Source: Salinimicrobium profundisediminis
Lineage (GTDB): Bacteria > Bacteroidota > Bacteroidia > Flavobacteriales > Flavobacteriaceae
NCBI RefSeq assembly: GCF_026241755.1
Contig: NZ_JAPJDA010000003.1
Span: forward strand, 110,815 to 174,814
DNA length: 64,000 bases
Direction: 5' to 3'
Shown here: in pieces, positions 1 to 8,362 of the stretch
How the letters are laid out: each line of letters opens with the position of its first letter
Numbering within the stretch: the first letter of the stretch is position 1
The notes under the pieces: model-generated
Told to the model about the DNA's origin: nothing
Databases searched by the model: none
What the model saw: only the letters and a program-made list of their open reading frames with translations
Position numbers and translations under genes: made by a program

Positions 1-1094
1 GAATGAGGAAAGTGGGTGTTCTTTTTAGCCAGTTCTTTTTGCTGAAGCTTTTCGATGAGTTCGGCATCTTCAAGAGCCACCTTACCGGTAAGCAGTAGCC
101 CCATGTCCTTTTCAGAAGCATAATAGTCATAGACCTTTTTAAGGCCGGGCAGGTATTGATAATCTTTGGTAAATCCGCCACCGCGGTGTGCTCTTAGGGA
201 AATCAACCAGGAAGTTTCGCGGTCAAGCTTGTACTGGCTGTACAAGAGATCAAAGGTATCACTAAAGCTGTAGCCTTTTATGAGGCTATCGGCAGCAAGT
301 ACCCGGTAAGCCAGTTCCTTTACCCTTTTTAGACTTAGGCTGTCGCTCATATATTCGCTAAAAATTCCGAGTCCGGCCTGGGTAGGATGATTATTGGCGA
401 AGCCGTGTGAAAAGATCCTCAGGGTTTGGTCTAATCCGTTAAAGGTAGTGAGCATGTTTACAAAGATCTCGTGATTTGAAAGAACTTTCAGGTCATTGTC
501 ACTGAATTTCCTGTTCTTCTTGACCACAAGTTCCCCCGAATTTAATGCCATGGCTGCTCCGGTGATGCTATTACTCTGTCTTATTCGGAATTTAAAAGGA
601 TATCTTTCCCCAAAAGCCTGAAAATAAGCCTGTGCCTGATCGGCATTATAACGGGGCACCATTTCTTCGGCGTCTTCCTCTTTGTGAAAATGAAGTATGA
701 ATTTGGCATTTTTGACATCCTTCTCTGTGGGGGTTCCAAATACCCGAAGCGAGTTGTAAAAGAACTTTTTTTCTTTACCCACGGTAGCAACGCACTGCAC
801 CAATCCGGAGTATTCATAAACGGCATCGTGGTACAATTTATAAATATCTTCATCGGGAATGTCTTCCAGCCTCTGGCTGAATAATTGCCGCTGTAGCGTA
901 TAGGGATCAAACTTTAGCTTCCTGTATTTGAAAACCGGATCTTCTGAAAATTTGGAACCAAAAAAGCGCTTTTTTTCCTGCTCAATATTCAGCGGATTCA
1001 AATAATTGAGTACATCGATCTCCCGAACAAGACGGTCGAGATTCTGGTCGATTTGCAGAAGCGTTTTGTAGTAGCTGCGGGTTTTATCGGTCAT
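1..1094 (-). CDS. DUF1704 family protein (QEGLA/MATCAP-like), partial, degenerate zinc motif
   Basis: The frame is open from an ATG at 1094 to the window edge, so the C-terminus is missing; about 364 residues are visible. The translation aligns over its length with the C-terminal half of the intact DUF1704 protein at 43208-45094: shared blocks include RGGGFTKDYQYLPGL (there QGGGFTKDISYLKGL) and LLLTGKVALEDAELI. DUF1704 proteins are metallopeptidases with an HExxxH zinc motif. Here the equivalent segment, residues 208-213, reads HEIFVN, so the last His is Asn, and QEGLA reads QAGLG. The N-terminal extension of the other copy is absent. It follows a DAACS transporter gene 110 nt upstream in the same direction. 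Family assignment is secure; an inactive or altered enzyme is inference. Confidence 0.8.
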   Translation of the reverse strand, partial: MTDKTRSYYKTLLQIDQNLDRLVREIDVLNYLNPLNIEQEKKRFFGSKFSEDPVFKYRKLKFDPYTLQRQLFSQRLEDIPDEDIYKLYHDAVYEYSGLVQCVATVGKEKKFFYNSLRVFGTPTEKDVKNAKFILHFHKEEDAEEMVPRYNADQAQAYFQAFGERYPFKFRIRQSNSITGAAMALNSGELVVKKNRKFSDNDLKVLSNHEIFVNMLTTFNGLDQTLRIFSHGFANNHPTQAGLGIFSEYMSDSLSLKRVKELAYRVLAADSLIKGYSFSDTFDLLYSQYKLDRETSWLISLRAHRGGGFTKDYQYLPGLKKVYDYYASEKDMGLLLTGKVALEDAELIEKLQQKELAKKNTHFPH

Positions 1095-1204
1095 TACTGA
1101 ACAAATTCAGGTTAAAAATTAATCCCGCGCAAATACAAGAAATTCCTGTAAGCCTCGCAAGCTTTATGTGTGAAAAAATTGACGAACTACAGGATAAAAA
1201 ATCC

Positions 1205-2530
1205 CTATTTTTCTTTGGAGATCTTTTCCTTTTTTGGAAGGTTATCATCCCACTTTCTTTCATGTGGTTCTCCCAGTTTATCTACAGATTTTGCTACCAT
1301 CATAGAAACAGCAGCATCTCCTGTAACATTCACCATAGTACGGCACATATCTAAAGGCCTGTCTACAGCAAAAATGAGAGCAAGACCCGCTTCGGGGATC
1401 CCGGCCTGGGCAAGTACAATAACCAGCATCACCATTCCTGCACCCGGTACTGCCGCCGAACCAATAGACGCCAGGGTGGCTGTGGCAATAATTCCCAGTT
1501 GCGCACCAATAGAGAGATCCATACCAAAAGCCTGGGCTATAAAAACTGCTGCCACGGCCTGGTATAAACTGGTACCATCCATATTTATTGTAGCTCCTAT
1601 TGGCAGAACAAAACTGGTCACCTCTTCGTGCACGCCCAGGTGTTCTTCGGTCCTTTCCATAGTTACAGGGAGGGTCGCCGCACTTGAACTGGTAGAAAAA
1701 GCTAAGAGCTGTGCGGGGGCAATTCCGTTTTCAAAGAAAGACGGGGTACGCCCCGTAAAGATCCAGACCAACATCATATAAACCCCAATCATTAGAGCAA
1801 GCCCTACAAGCACCGTTACGGCGTACATTGCAAGCGCTGCAAAAAGATCGGAACTGGGAGACTCTACCACCAGAGCAGCCAGAAGAGCAAAAACCCCATA
1901 CGGCGCAGCCAGCATGATAAGGTCAATTAATTTGAGAATAACTTCGTTAAACCCGTCAAAAAAGGCTTTTACGGGCTTCGCTGTTTCTTCGGGTATTAAG
2001 ATGAGACCAATGCCAAAGAAGATTGCAAAAAAGATTACCTGTAACATATTCCCGTTATCACTGGCTGCCGCAAATATGTTCCCGGGAACAAGGTCTTCCA
2101 GGGCCTGCAACGGCCCGGCTTCTTTTTGCCGCTGTGCATCGGCAATACGCACATTGGCATCACCTTCATAACTCGTAATAAGGTCGTTTCGGGTGTCTTC
2201 GGCAATTGCAGCACCCGGCTCAATGACGTTGACCATCACCAGACCAATTGTTACTGCGATCACCGTAGTTGCAACATAAATGAGAATTGTACGGGTTCCC
2301 ATTTGCGACAACTTCGAGATATCTTTTAAATCGGAGATACCTTTTATCAGGGACGCCAAAATAAGAGGCACTGCAATTAATTTTAAGGCATTGATGAAAA
2401 TATTTCCGAAAGGTTTGATCCAATCACTAATAAATTCGGCTCCCCAGGAAAAATTGGTCATTAGAAGGGCGAAAATCACCCCAGCGGCCATTCCCAGTAA
2501 GATCTGCCAGTGCAGCGCTAATTTTTTCAT
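1205..2530 (-). CDS. Dicarboxylate/amino acid:cation symporter (DAACS, SLC1 family)
   Basis: A 441-residue inner-membrane secondary transporter importing acidic amino acids or C4-dicarboxylates with Na+ or H+. Family signatures are clear: the serine-rich SSSAATLP hairpin, NMDGT at about 316-320 (sodium-site motif), VPGAGMVML, and DRPLDMCRTMVNVTGD at about 390-405. The Arg in DMCRT and the following Asp and Asn match residues that bind the side-chain carboxylate in archaeal GltPh, so glutamate/aspartate is the likeliest substrate. A long acidic insert around residues 105-150 is typical of Bacteroidetes members. The start lies 18 nt downstream of aroC, so the two are probably co-transcribed. 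Substrate is inferred. Confidence 0.9.
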   Translation of the reverse strand: MKKLALHWQILLGMAAGVIFALLMTNFSWGAEFISDWIKPFGNIFINALKLIAVPLILASLIKGISDLKDISKLSQMGTRTILIYVATTVIAVTIGLVMVNVIEPGAAIAEDTRNDLITSYEGDANVRIADAQRQKEAGPLQALEDLVPGNIFAAASDNGNMLQVIFFAIFFGIGLILIPEETAKPVKAFFDGFNEVILKLIDLIMLAAPYGVFALLAALVVESPSSDLFAALAMYAVTVLVGLALMIGVYMMLVWIFTGRTPSFFENGIAPAQLLAFSTSSSAATLPVTMERTEEHLGVHEEVTSFVLPIGATINMDGTSLYQAVAAVFIAQAFGMDLSIGAQLGIIATATLASIGSAAVPGAGMVMLVIVLAQAGIPEAGLALIFAVDRPLDMCRTMVNVTGDAAVSMMVAKSVDKLGEPHERKWDDNLPKKEKISKEK

Positions 2531-2548
2531 ACTAAAGTATCTCTGAAA

Positions 2549-3613
2549 TTATATTTTTGATGTTTTGTTCAACAAATAAAAATCGGCGAGAACCAGAGCC
2601 GCCATTGCTTCTACAATAGGAATTGCCCGCGGCACCACACATGGGTCATGCCTGCCCTTGCCCTGCATTTCTACCTCTTGCCCTTCAGCATTTATGGTCT
2701 TTTGTTTTTGCATAAGGGTAGCTACGGGTTTAAAGGCAACCCTAAAAGTAATATCCATACCGTTAGAAATACCTCCCTGGATTCCTCCGCTAAAGTTGGT
2801 AATCGTAGAGCCATCGGTTCGAAAATGGTCATTGTGCTCACTGCCTTTCATAGACGCACCTGCAAAGCCGCTTCCATATTCAAATCCTTTAACGGCATTT
2901 ATGGAAAGCATGGCACCCCCCAAAGCGGCATGAAGTTTATCAAAGACAGGTTCACCAAGCCCAACGGGAACATTAGAAATCACGCACTCCACTACTCCCC
3001 CCACAGTATCTCCCTGCGACCGGATTTGCTTAATGAAAGTTTCCATTTCTTTGGCAGTTGCAGGATCGGGACATCGTACCGGATTCTTTTCTATTTCAGA
3101 AAGATCCAGCTCCTCAAATTTCTTCTGAAGCTTAATATCTCCTACCGCAGAAGTATAGGCGGTGAATGTAACGTCTTTCAACAATTGTTTTGCGATGGCT
3201 CCGGCCGCTACCCTACAGGCAGTCTCACGGGCCGATGATCTACCTCCACCCCTGTAATCCCTGTTGCCATATTTTTGATCGTAAGTATAATCAGCATGAG
3301 AAGGGCGGTACACATCTTTAATATGTGAATAGTCATTTGACTTTTGGTTGGCATTTTCTATGATAAAGCCAATAGGCGTACCTGTTGTCTTCCCCTCAAA
3401 GATACCCGAAAGGAATTTTACCGTATCGGGTTCTTTGCGCTGGGTTACGATAGAAGATTGCCCGGGTCTACGCCTGGCCAACTCCTGCTGTACCTTTTCG
3501 GTGTCAATAGGGAGTCCGGCGGGACATCCGTCAATCACTCCGCCGATAGCCTGGCCATGTGATTCCCCAAAAGTGACAAGTTTAAATAGATTTCCAAAGG
3601 AATTTCCGGCCAT
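2549..3613 (-). CDS. aroC: Chorismate synthase
   Basis: Converts 5-enolpyruvylshikimate-3-phosphate to chorismate, the last shared step of aromatic amino acid synthesis, using reduced FMN. The 354-residue protein has the usual family length and signatures: GESHG near residue 16, the central [14 protein letters not shown] with [10 protein letters not shown], and the C-terminal [11 protein letters not shown] block ahead of the final helix. It lies 51 nt downstream of the FAD/Fe-S dehydrogenase gene and 18 nt upstream of the transporter gene, all on the minus strand. No other shikimate-pathway gene is present in the window, so the gene is unlinked to its pathway here. Confidence 0.97.
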   Translation of the reverse strand: MAGNSFGNLFKLVTFGESHGQAIGGVIDGCPAGLPIDTEKVQQELARRRPGQSSIVTQRKEPDTVKFLSGIFEGKTTGTPIGFIIENANQKSNDYSHIKDVYRPSHADYTYDQKYGNRDYRGGGRSSARETACRVAAGAIAKQLLKDVTFTAYTSAVGDIKLQKKFEELDLSEIEKNPVRCPDPATAKEMETFIKQIRSQGDTVGGVVECVISNVPVGLGEPVFDKLHAALGGAMLSINAVKGFEYGSGFAGASMKGSEHNDHFRTDGSTITNFSGGIQGGISNGMDITFRVAFKPVATLMQKQKTINAEGQEVEMQGKGRHDPCVVPRAIPIVEAMAALVLADFYLLNKTSKI

Positions 3614-3664
3614 TGAAGGTGATTTTGAGCAAATGTAATTTTTTAAGCCAAGATTTAAAAATGT

Positions 3665-6574
3665 TTATTTAAGAGCCGCAGCCATTATCACTACAGGATG
3701 AAGGGCCTTTTTACCGGTTCCGTCATAAATTTGATGACGGCAGCTGGTTCCGGGAGCAGCAATAACTGTCTCTGCGGAAGCTTTTCGCACTGCAGGGAAC
3801 AGCGTTTGTTCGCCAATCTGCATACTTACCTCATAATGCTCTTTTTCGTACCCAAAAGAACCTGCCATACCACAACAACCTGAAGGGATCACGGTTACTT
3901 CAAAATTCTTCGGAAGGTTGAGCATCACAAAAGTATTCTCTACGCCCGCCAAAGCTTTCTGGTGGCAATGGCCATGTAATTTGATGCGTTTCTTTTCCGA
4001 AGAAAAGGAATCGGCAGTAATATTTCCGGCGATGACTTCTTTCTTAAAAAACTCTTCCAGTAAAAAGGCATTTTTGGATACTTTCATGGCAGCCGCCTTA
4101 TCATCGGCAAGTCTCAAATATTCATCCCTAAAGCTCAATATTGCTGAAGGTTCCAGCCCGAGCAACGGACGCTCTTCAGAAATAATATCCTTGAAAATTG
4201 AAACGTTTTTATTGGCTACTTCTTTGGCTTCCTTTAAAAAGCCTTTTGAAATAAATCCACGCCCACTTTCAGGATGTTTTACAATTTTCACCTCATAGTT
4301 GAGCCCTTCAAGCAGCTTTATTGCAGCCACACCCACTTCAGAATCAAGGTAATTGGTAAATTCATCGTTAAAGAGGTAAACCGTTTTAATAGGCGTAGTA
4401 AGCTTTCTCTCATTCTTTTTATAATAAGAAGAAAGAGTTTGGCTGGATAGAGCAGGTAAACGTCGCTGTGGCGCGATACCCATTGATTTCTTTATAAGAC
4501 CACCCGTAAGAGCATTTGAAAACATAAGATTCGAAAAAGGGGAAAATCGCCAGGTCTTTTTGTTGAGCGCAGCGTTGAAGGCAAAAGCTTTTGAACGCAG
4601 CGAACTGCCGTTGGTACTGTTGTATTGATACTGAAACTCTGCTTTATAAGCGGCCATATCAACATTAGAAGGACATTCACTTTTACAGCCTTTACAGCTA
4701 ATGCACAGGTCAAGTACTTCCTTTAACTCTTCATGATCAAACTTATTTTGTTTATCAGAATTTGTCAAAAATTCCCTCAAAGCATTGGCACGGGCCCTTG
4801 TGGTATCTTTTTCATTGCGGGTGGCACGGTAACTAGGGCACATTACGCCACCTGCTTCGGCAGGCTTGCGGCAGTCGCCACTACCATTACAATTTTCGGC
4901 CCCTCTTAGAATCCCAAGAGAATCGGAGAAATCCATAATCGTTTCGATTTCGGGCTCTTTTCGGCCCGGCACGTACCTTAGGCTCTCGTCCATTGGAGGA
5001 GCGTCAATAATTTTCCCCGGGTTAAAAATATTATTTGGATCGAAGATGTTTTTTACCCTTTTTAAGAGGTTGTAATTCTCTTCTCCTATCATGAGCTGTA
5101 TAAACTCGGCCCGTACCCTGCCATCACCGTGTTCCCCACTCATAGAGCCACCGTATTTCTTCACGAGAGCAGCCACTTCTTCTGTAATTTTTCTGAAGAG
5201 CACCACATCATCCTCTTTTTTGAGATTGAGTATGGGCCTCAAGTGCAGTTCCCCTGCGCCGGCATGAGCATAATATACAGCATCCTGCCCGTAGTTGAGC
5301 ATTAACTGGGAAAATTCTGAAATATATGCAGCAAGATCTTCTACCGCCACAGCTGTATCTTCTATACAAGCCACGGCTTTACGGTCGCCAACAATATTCC
5401 CGAGAAGCCCCAGTCCTGCTTTTCTTAATTCCAGCGCAAGATCTATGGTTTCATTCTGAAGTACCGGAAGTGCATAGGCAAGTCCTGAATCTGTAAGGGT
5501 TTTTAGGAGTTCGGCAGTACGGTTAGTCAATTCTTCTTCTGAAGATGCTCTTATTTCTAGCATGAGGATAGCTGCCGGGTCACCTTCTATAAAGAAACGA
5601 TTTTCCCGGTATTTTAGACTATTCCGGGTACAGTCCAGAATCACCTTATCCATCATCTCGCAGGTGAACAGGGAATGCTGCATTGCCGGAACAACCGCCT
5701 GCAGGCATTTTTCCAATGACTCAAAATGTGCAGCGATCATTACAGCATTTTCCGGTGGCAGTGCATCGAGCTGCAGAGTAATTTCGGTAGTAAAAGCCAA
5801 AGTACCTTCGCTACCAGACAACAGTTTACAAATGTTGATCTTATCTTCACTTCCTCCCAGAACTTCAGCCGGCAGCAGTTCATCTACTGCATACCCTGTG
5901 TTGCGGCGGTGGATCTCCGGTTTTGGAAAGCCTGCTGTAATTTGGTCACGCACTGCTTCAGGCTTAAGCTCTTCATAAAGTTTCCGGTAGATCTCACCTT
6001 CCATGGAATCCAGCTCCATTTTTTTGCGGAATTCTTCCGAAGAAATTTCAGAAAAAACAGCCTCTGAACCATCACTGAGCAGCACTTTCATTTCCACAAC
6101 CTTTTCGCGCGTGGTGCCATATTTGATAGAAGTGGTTCCACTGGAATTATTGCCAACCATTCCACCTATCATACAACGATTTGAGGTAGAAGTATTGGGC
6201 CCAAAGAACAGCTTGTGGGCTTGCAGGTACCTGTTAAGGTCATCGCGAATTACTCCCGGCTGAACTTTAACTGTTTTCTTTTCTGTATCAAGTTCAAGAA
6301 TGGAAGTGAAATATTTTGAGACATCAACTACAATACCTTCCCCTACACACTGCCCTGCAAGGGAAGTACCGGCTGTACGCGGAATGAGCGACGTATTATT
6401 TTTATTGGCAAAAGAAATAAGCTGCTTTATGTCTTCCAGATTTTTTGGATAGGCTACAGCGAGAGGAATAGTGCGATAAACAGAAGCATCTGTTGCGAAA
6501 ATCCTTCTCCATAGGGCGTCATAGAAGAGTTCACCTTGCAGGTCTTGGTCGAGTTTTTGAAGATTTTGATTCAT
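3665..6574 (-). CDS. FAD-binding and (Fe-S)-binding oxidoreductase, YdiJ/D-2-hydroxyacid dehydrogenase type
   Basis: A 969-residue fused flavoprotein. The N-terminal PCMH-type FAD domain (about 30-260) contains PRTAGTSLAGQCVG; an FAD-linked oxidase C-terminal domain with HAGAGELHLRP and GEHGDGR follows (to about 540). A ferredoxin-like segment has CISCKGCKSECP from about residue 624, and the C-terminal part has CCG-type motifs HGHCHQKAL and PSGCCGMAGSFGYE near residue 898. This order matches E. coli YdiJ and similar D-lactate or D-2-hydroxyglutarate dehydrogenases, which oxidise the D-hydroxyacid and pass electrons through Fe-S clusters. No signal peptide is visible, so it should be cytoplasmic. 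The exact substrate cannot be read from sequence. Confidence 0.88.
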   Translation of the reverse strand: MNQNLQKLDQDLQGELFYDALWRRIFATDASVYRTIPLAVAYPKNLEDIKQLISFANKNNTSLIPRTAGTSLAGQCVGEGIVVDVSKYFTSILELDTEKKTVKVQPGVIRDDLNRYLQAHKLFFGPNTSTSNRCMIGGMVGNNSSGTTSIKYGTTREKVVEMKVLLSDGSEAVFSEISSEEFRKKMELDSMEGEIYRKLYEELKPEAVRDQITAGFPKPEIHRRNTGYAVDELLPAEVLGGSEDKINICKLLSGSEGTLAFTTEITLQLDALPPENAVMIAAHFESLEKCLQAVVPAMQHSLFTCEMMDKVILDCTRNSLKYRENRFFIEGDPAAILMLEIRASSEEELTNRTAELLKTLTDSGLAYALPVLQNETIDLALELRKAGLGLLGNIVGDRKAVACIEDTAVAVEDLAAYISEFSQLMLNYGQDAVYYAHAGAGELHLRPILNLKKEDDVVLFRKITEEVAALVKKYGGSMSGEHGDGRVRAEFIQLMIGEENYNLLKRVKNIFDPNNIFNPGKIIDAPPMDESLRYVPGRKEPEIETIMDFSDSLGILRGAENCNGSGDCRKPAEAGGVMCPSYRATRNEKDTTRARANALREFLTNSDKQNKFDHEELKEVLDLCISCKGCKSECPSNVDMAAYKAEFQYQYNSTNGSSLRSKAFAFNAALNKKTWRFSPFSNLMFSNALTGGLIKKSMGIAPQRRLPALSSQTLSSYYKKNERKLTTPIKTVYLFNDEFTNYLDSEVGVAAIKLLEGLNYEVKIVKHPESGRGFISKGFLKEAKEVANKNVSIFKDIISEERPLLGLEPSAILSFRDEYLRLADDKAAAMKVSKNAFLLEEFFKKEVIAGNITADSFSSEKKRIKLHGHCHQKALAGVENTFVMLNLPKNFEVTVIPSGCCGMAGSFGYEKEHYEVSMQIGEQTLFPAVRKASAETVIAAPGTSCRHQIYDGTGKKALHPVVIMAAALK

Positions 6575-6674
6575 AGGGGAGCAGTAACAGGTTATGGCAG
6601 CCTGATTAACAGGCCATTATTAACATTAACATTTAATTAGCGGAGATAAGGGGTAATCGATATATCAGATAGTC

Positions 6675-6682
6675 TAATTTTG
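6675..6682 (+). promoter_or_regulatory. Putative -7 element for the small OM barrel gene
   Basis: TAATTTTG fits the Bacteroidota -7 consensus TAnnTTTG and lies 24 nt before the ATG at 6707. No TTTG/TTG -33 element is visible at the expected spacing, so support is partial. Confidence 0.35.
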
Positions 6683-6706
6683 TAGGAACAAATTAAATGA
6701 AAAGAT

Positions 6707-7174
6707 ATGAAAAAAATCGTTTTACTAACCTTATGTATTTTTGGTTTTAGCCTTTCTTCACAAGCACAAAATATTGCAGATCATGCTCTGGGTTTACGTT
6801 TGGGAGACAATGATGGATTTGGAACAGAAATTTCTTATCAACACGGATTGTCAGAAAACAACCGACTTGAACTGGATTTGGGTTGGAGAAGCAGAAATGA
6901 CCTTGATGCCTTTAGACTAACAGGAATTTACCAGTGGGTTTGGAACCTTGAAGGCGGATTTAACTGGTACGCCGGTGCCGGTGGTGGATTAGGCTCTGTT
7001 GATACTGGTGATGACAGTGACTTTTTTGTTCTAATCGCCGGGGATGTGGGTATTGAATATGATTTCGATTTCCCCCTACTCCTATCTCTTGACTTTAGAC
7101 CTGAAATTGGATTCAGTGATTACAATGATGATCTTGGATTTGATATAGCGCTGGGGATTAGATACCAGTTCTAG
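6707..7174 (+). CDS. Small outer-membrane beta-barrel-like protein
   Basis: A 155-residue protein with a clear signal peptide: MKK, a hydrophobic core, then SSQA before QNIADHALG. The mature part alternates hydrophobic and polar residues and is rich in Gly, Asp and aromatics (LGLRLGDNDGFGTEISYQHG, LELDLGWRS, FNWYAGAGGGLGS, SLDFRPEIGFSDY), ending in RYQF with a C-terminal Phe, as expected for an eight-stranded OM barrel. ATGs at 6697 and 6707 are both possible; 6707 starts the signal peptide and is the in-frame one. It is a single gene between divergent and convergent neighbours, ended by a hairpin shared with bshA. Function is unknown. Confidence 0.8.
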   Translation: MKKIVLLTLCIFGFSLSSQAQNIADHALGLRLGDNDGFGTEISYQHGLSENNRLELDLGWRSRNDLDAFRLTGIYQWVWNLEGGFNWYAGAGGGLGSVDTGDDSDFFVLIAGDVGIEYDFDFPLLLSLDFRPEIGFSDYNDDLGFDIALGIRYQF

Positions 7175-7192
7175 ACATAACAATTATCATAA

Positions 7193-7227
7193 AAAAGGCT
7201 CCCGGAATTAATTTTTGGGAGCCTTTT
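7193..7227. terminator. Bidirectional intrinsic terminator
   Basis: An 11-bp perfect stem, AAAAGGCTCCC paired with GGGAGCCTTTT, has T-rich tails on both strands and separates two convergent genes (OM barrel and bshA). The bshA stop codon falls in the loop. Confidence 0.85.
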
Positions 7228-8359
7228 CTTTTTGGGTAATATCTAAAGCTTTTAAATAGAGGTTTTCGTAGAGAGGAACAACCGAGTATACATCAAAAAT
7301 AAATGCCTGTTTACGGGCATTTTCTTTGAACCTTTTAAGGGTGGCATCATCTTGAAGTATATGAATTGCATTGGCTGCCATCTCTGACACCTCTCCCACA
7401 TCACTTAAATACCCCGAAAAGCCCTGCTTGTTAACTTCGGGCAGACCTCCGGTATTTGTTGAAATTACCGGCACCCCATTCACCATAGCCTCAAGGGCGG
7501 CAAGCCCAAAGCTCTCTTTTTCTGAAGGCAAAAGAAAAAGATCGGAATAGCTCAATACCTGGTCAATCTCATGAGATTCCCCCAGGAATAACACCTTATC
7601 TTCCAGAACTAACTCTTGCACCAGTTCTTCGGCCATTTCTCTTTCAGGTCCCTGCCCTACCATGATAAGCTTCGATTTCAGGTTTTTCTGAATTTCATAA
7701 AAGATCATAATTACATCCCTTACCCGCTTTACCTTTCTAAGATTACTTACGTGGGTAATGATCCTCTCATCACTTTGAGCCAGCATACTTCTTTGGCAGT
7801 TGCTAATAGACTGGGTATATTTTGTGGTGTCTATAAAATTGGGCACTACATCAATCTCGCGCTTTACGTTAAAAAGACGCAGGGTATCTGCCTTAAGACT
7901 TTGAGATACCGAAGTAACAACATCGCTGCTATTAATACTAAAAGTAACTGCCGGTTTATAGAAAGGGTGGTTGCCCACCAGCGTAATATCGGTTCCATGA
8001 AGGGTGGTTACCATAGGCAGGTAGATTCCTTCTTCCTCGAGCATTTTTTTTGCCATGTAACCTGCATAGGCATGAGGAATGGCATAATGTACGTGCAGCA
8101 CCTCAATTTTATGCAATTTCACCATATCTACCAGCTTGCTGCTTAAGGCAAGCTCGTAAGGCTGATAGTGAAACAGAGGGTATTCGGGTACATTAACTTC
8201 ATGAAAATGTATATTATGAGAAAGCTGTTCAAGCCTTACCGGCTGCTTATAAGTAATAAAATGGATCTCGTGCCCTCTGCGGGAGAGTGCCATCCCCAAT
8301 TCGGTAGCTACCACACCACTTCCCCCAAAAGTAGGGTAACAAACAATGCCTATTTTCAT
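7208..8359 (-). CDS. bshA: N-acetyl-alpha-D-glucosaminyl L-malate synthase BshA
   Basis: A GT4-fold glycosyltransferase that joins UDP-GlcNAc and L-malate in the first step of bacillithiol synthesis, the low-molecular-weight thiol of many Firmicutes and Bacteroidetes. The 383-residue protein begins with KIGIVCYPTFGGSGVVATEL, the hallmark N-terminus of BshA, followed by THLHGTDITLVG (TLHGTDITLVG), a Rossmann C-terminal domain with SNLRKVKRVRD and the nucleotide-sugar site ESFGLAALEAMVNGVPVI. Its start is 3 nt after the stop of the GH3 fusion gene, so it is the last gene of a three-gene minus-strand operon. No bshB or bshC is present in the window. Confidence 0.93.
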   Translation of the reverse strand: MKIGIVCYPTFGGSGVVATELGMALSRRGHEIHFITYKQPVRLEQLSHNIHFHEVNVPEYPLFHYQPYELALSSKLVDMVKLHKIEVLHVHYAIPHAYAGYMAKKMLEEEGIYLPMVTTLHGTDITLVGNHPFYKPAVTFSINSSDVVTSVSQSLKADTLRLFNVKREIDVVPNFIDTTKYTQSISNCQRSMLAQSDERIITHVSNLRKVKRVRDVIMIFYEIQKNLKSKLIMVGQGPEREMAEELVQELVLEDKVLFLGESHEIDQVLSYSDLFLLPSEKESFGLAALEAMVNGVPVISTNTGGLPEVNKQGFSGYLSDVGEVSEMAANAIHILQDDATLKRFKENARKQAFIFDVYSVVPLYENLYLKALDITQKEKAPKN

Positions 8360-8362
8360 GTA

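Noticed and set aside
581..910. Long frames inside the DUF1704 paralogue and other genes, for example on the opposite strand at 1170-1781 and 2648-3238
   Set aside because: They are antisense or frame-shifted shadows of well-supported genes.
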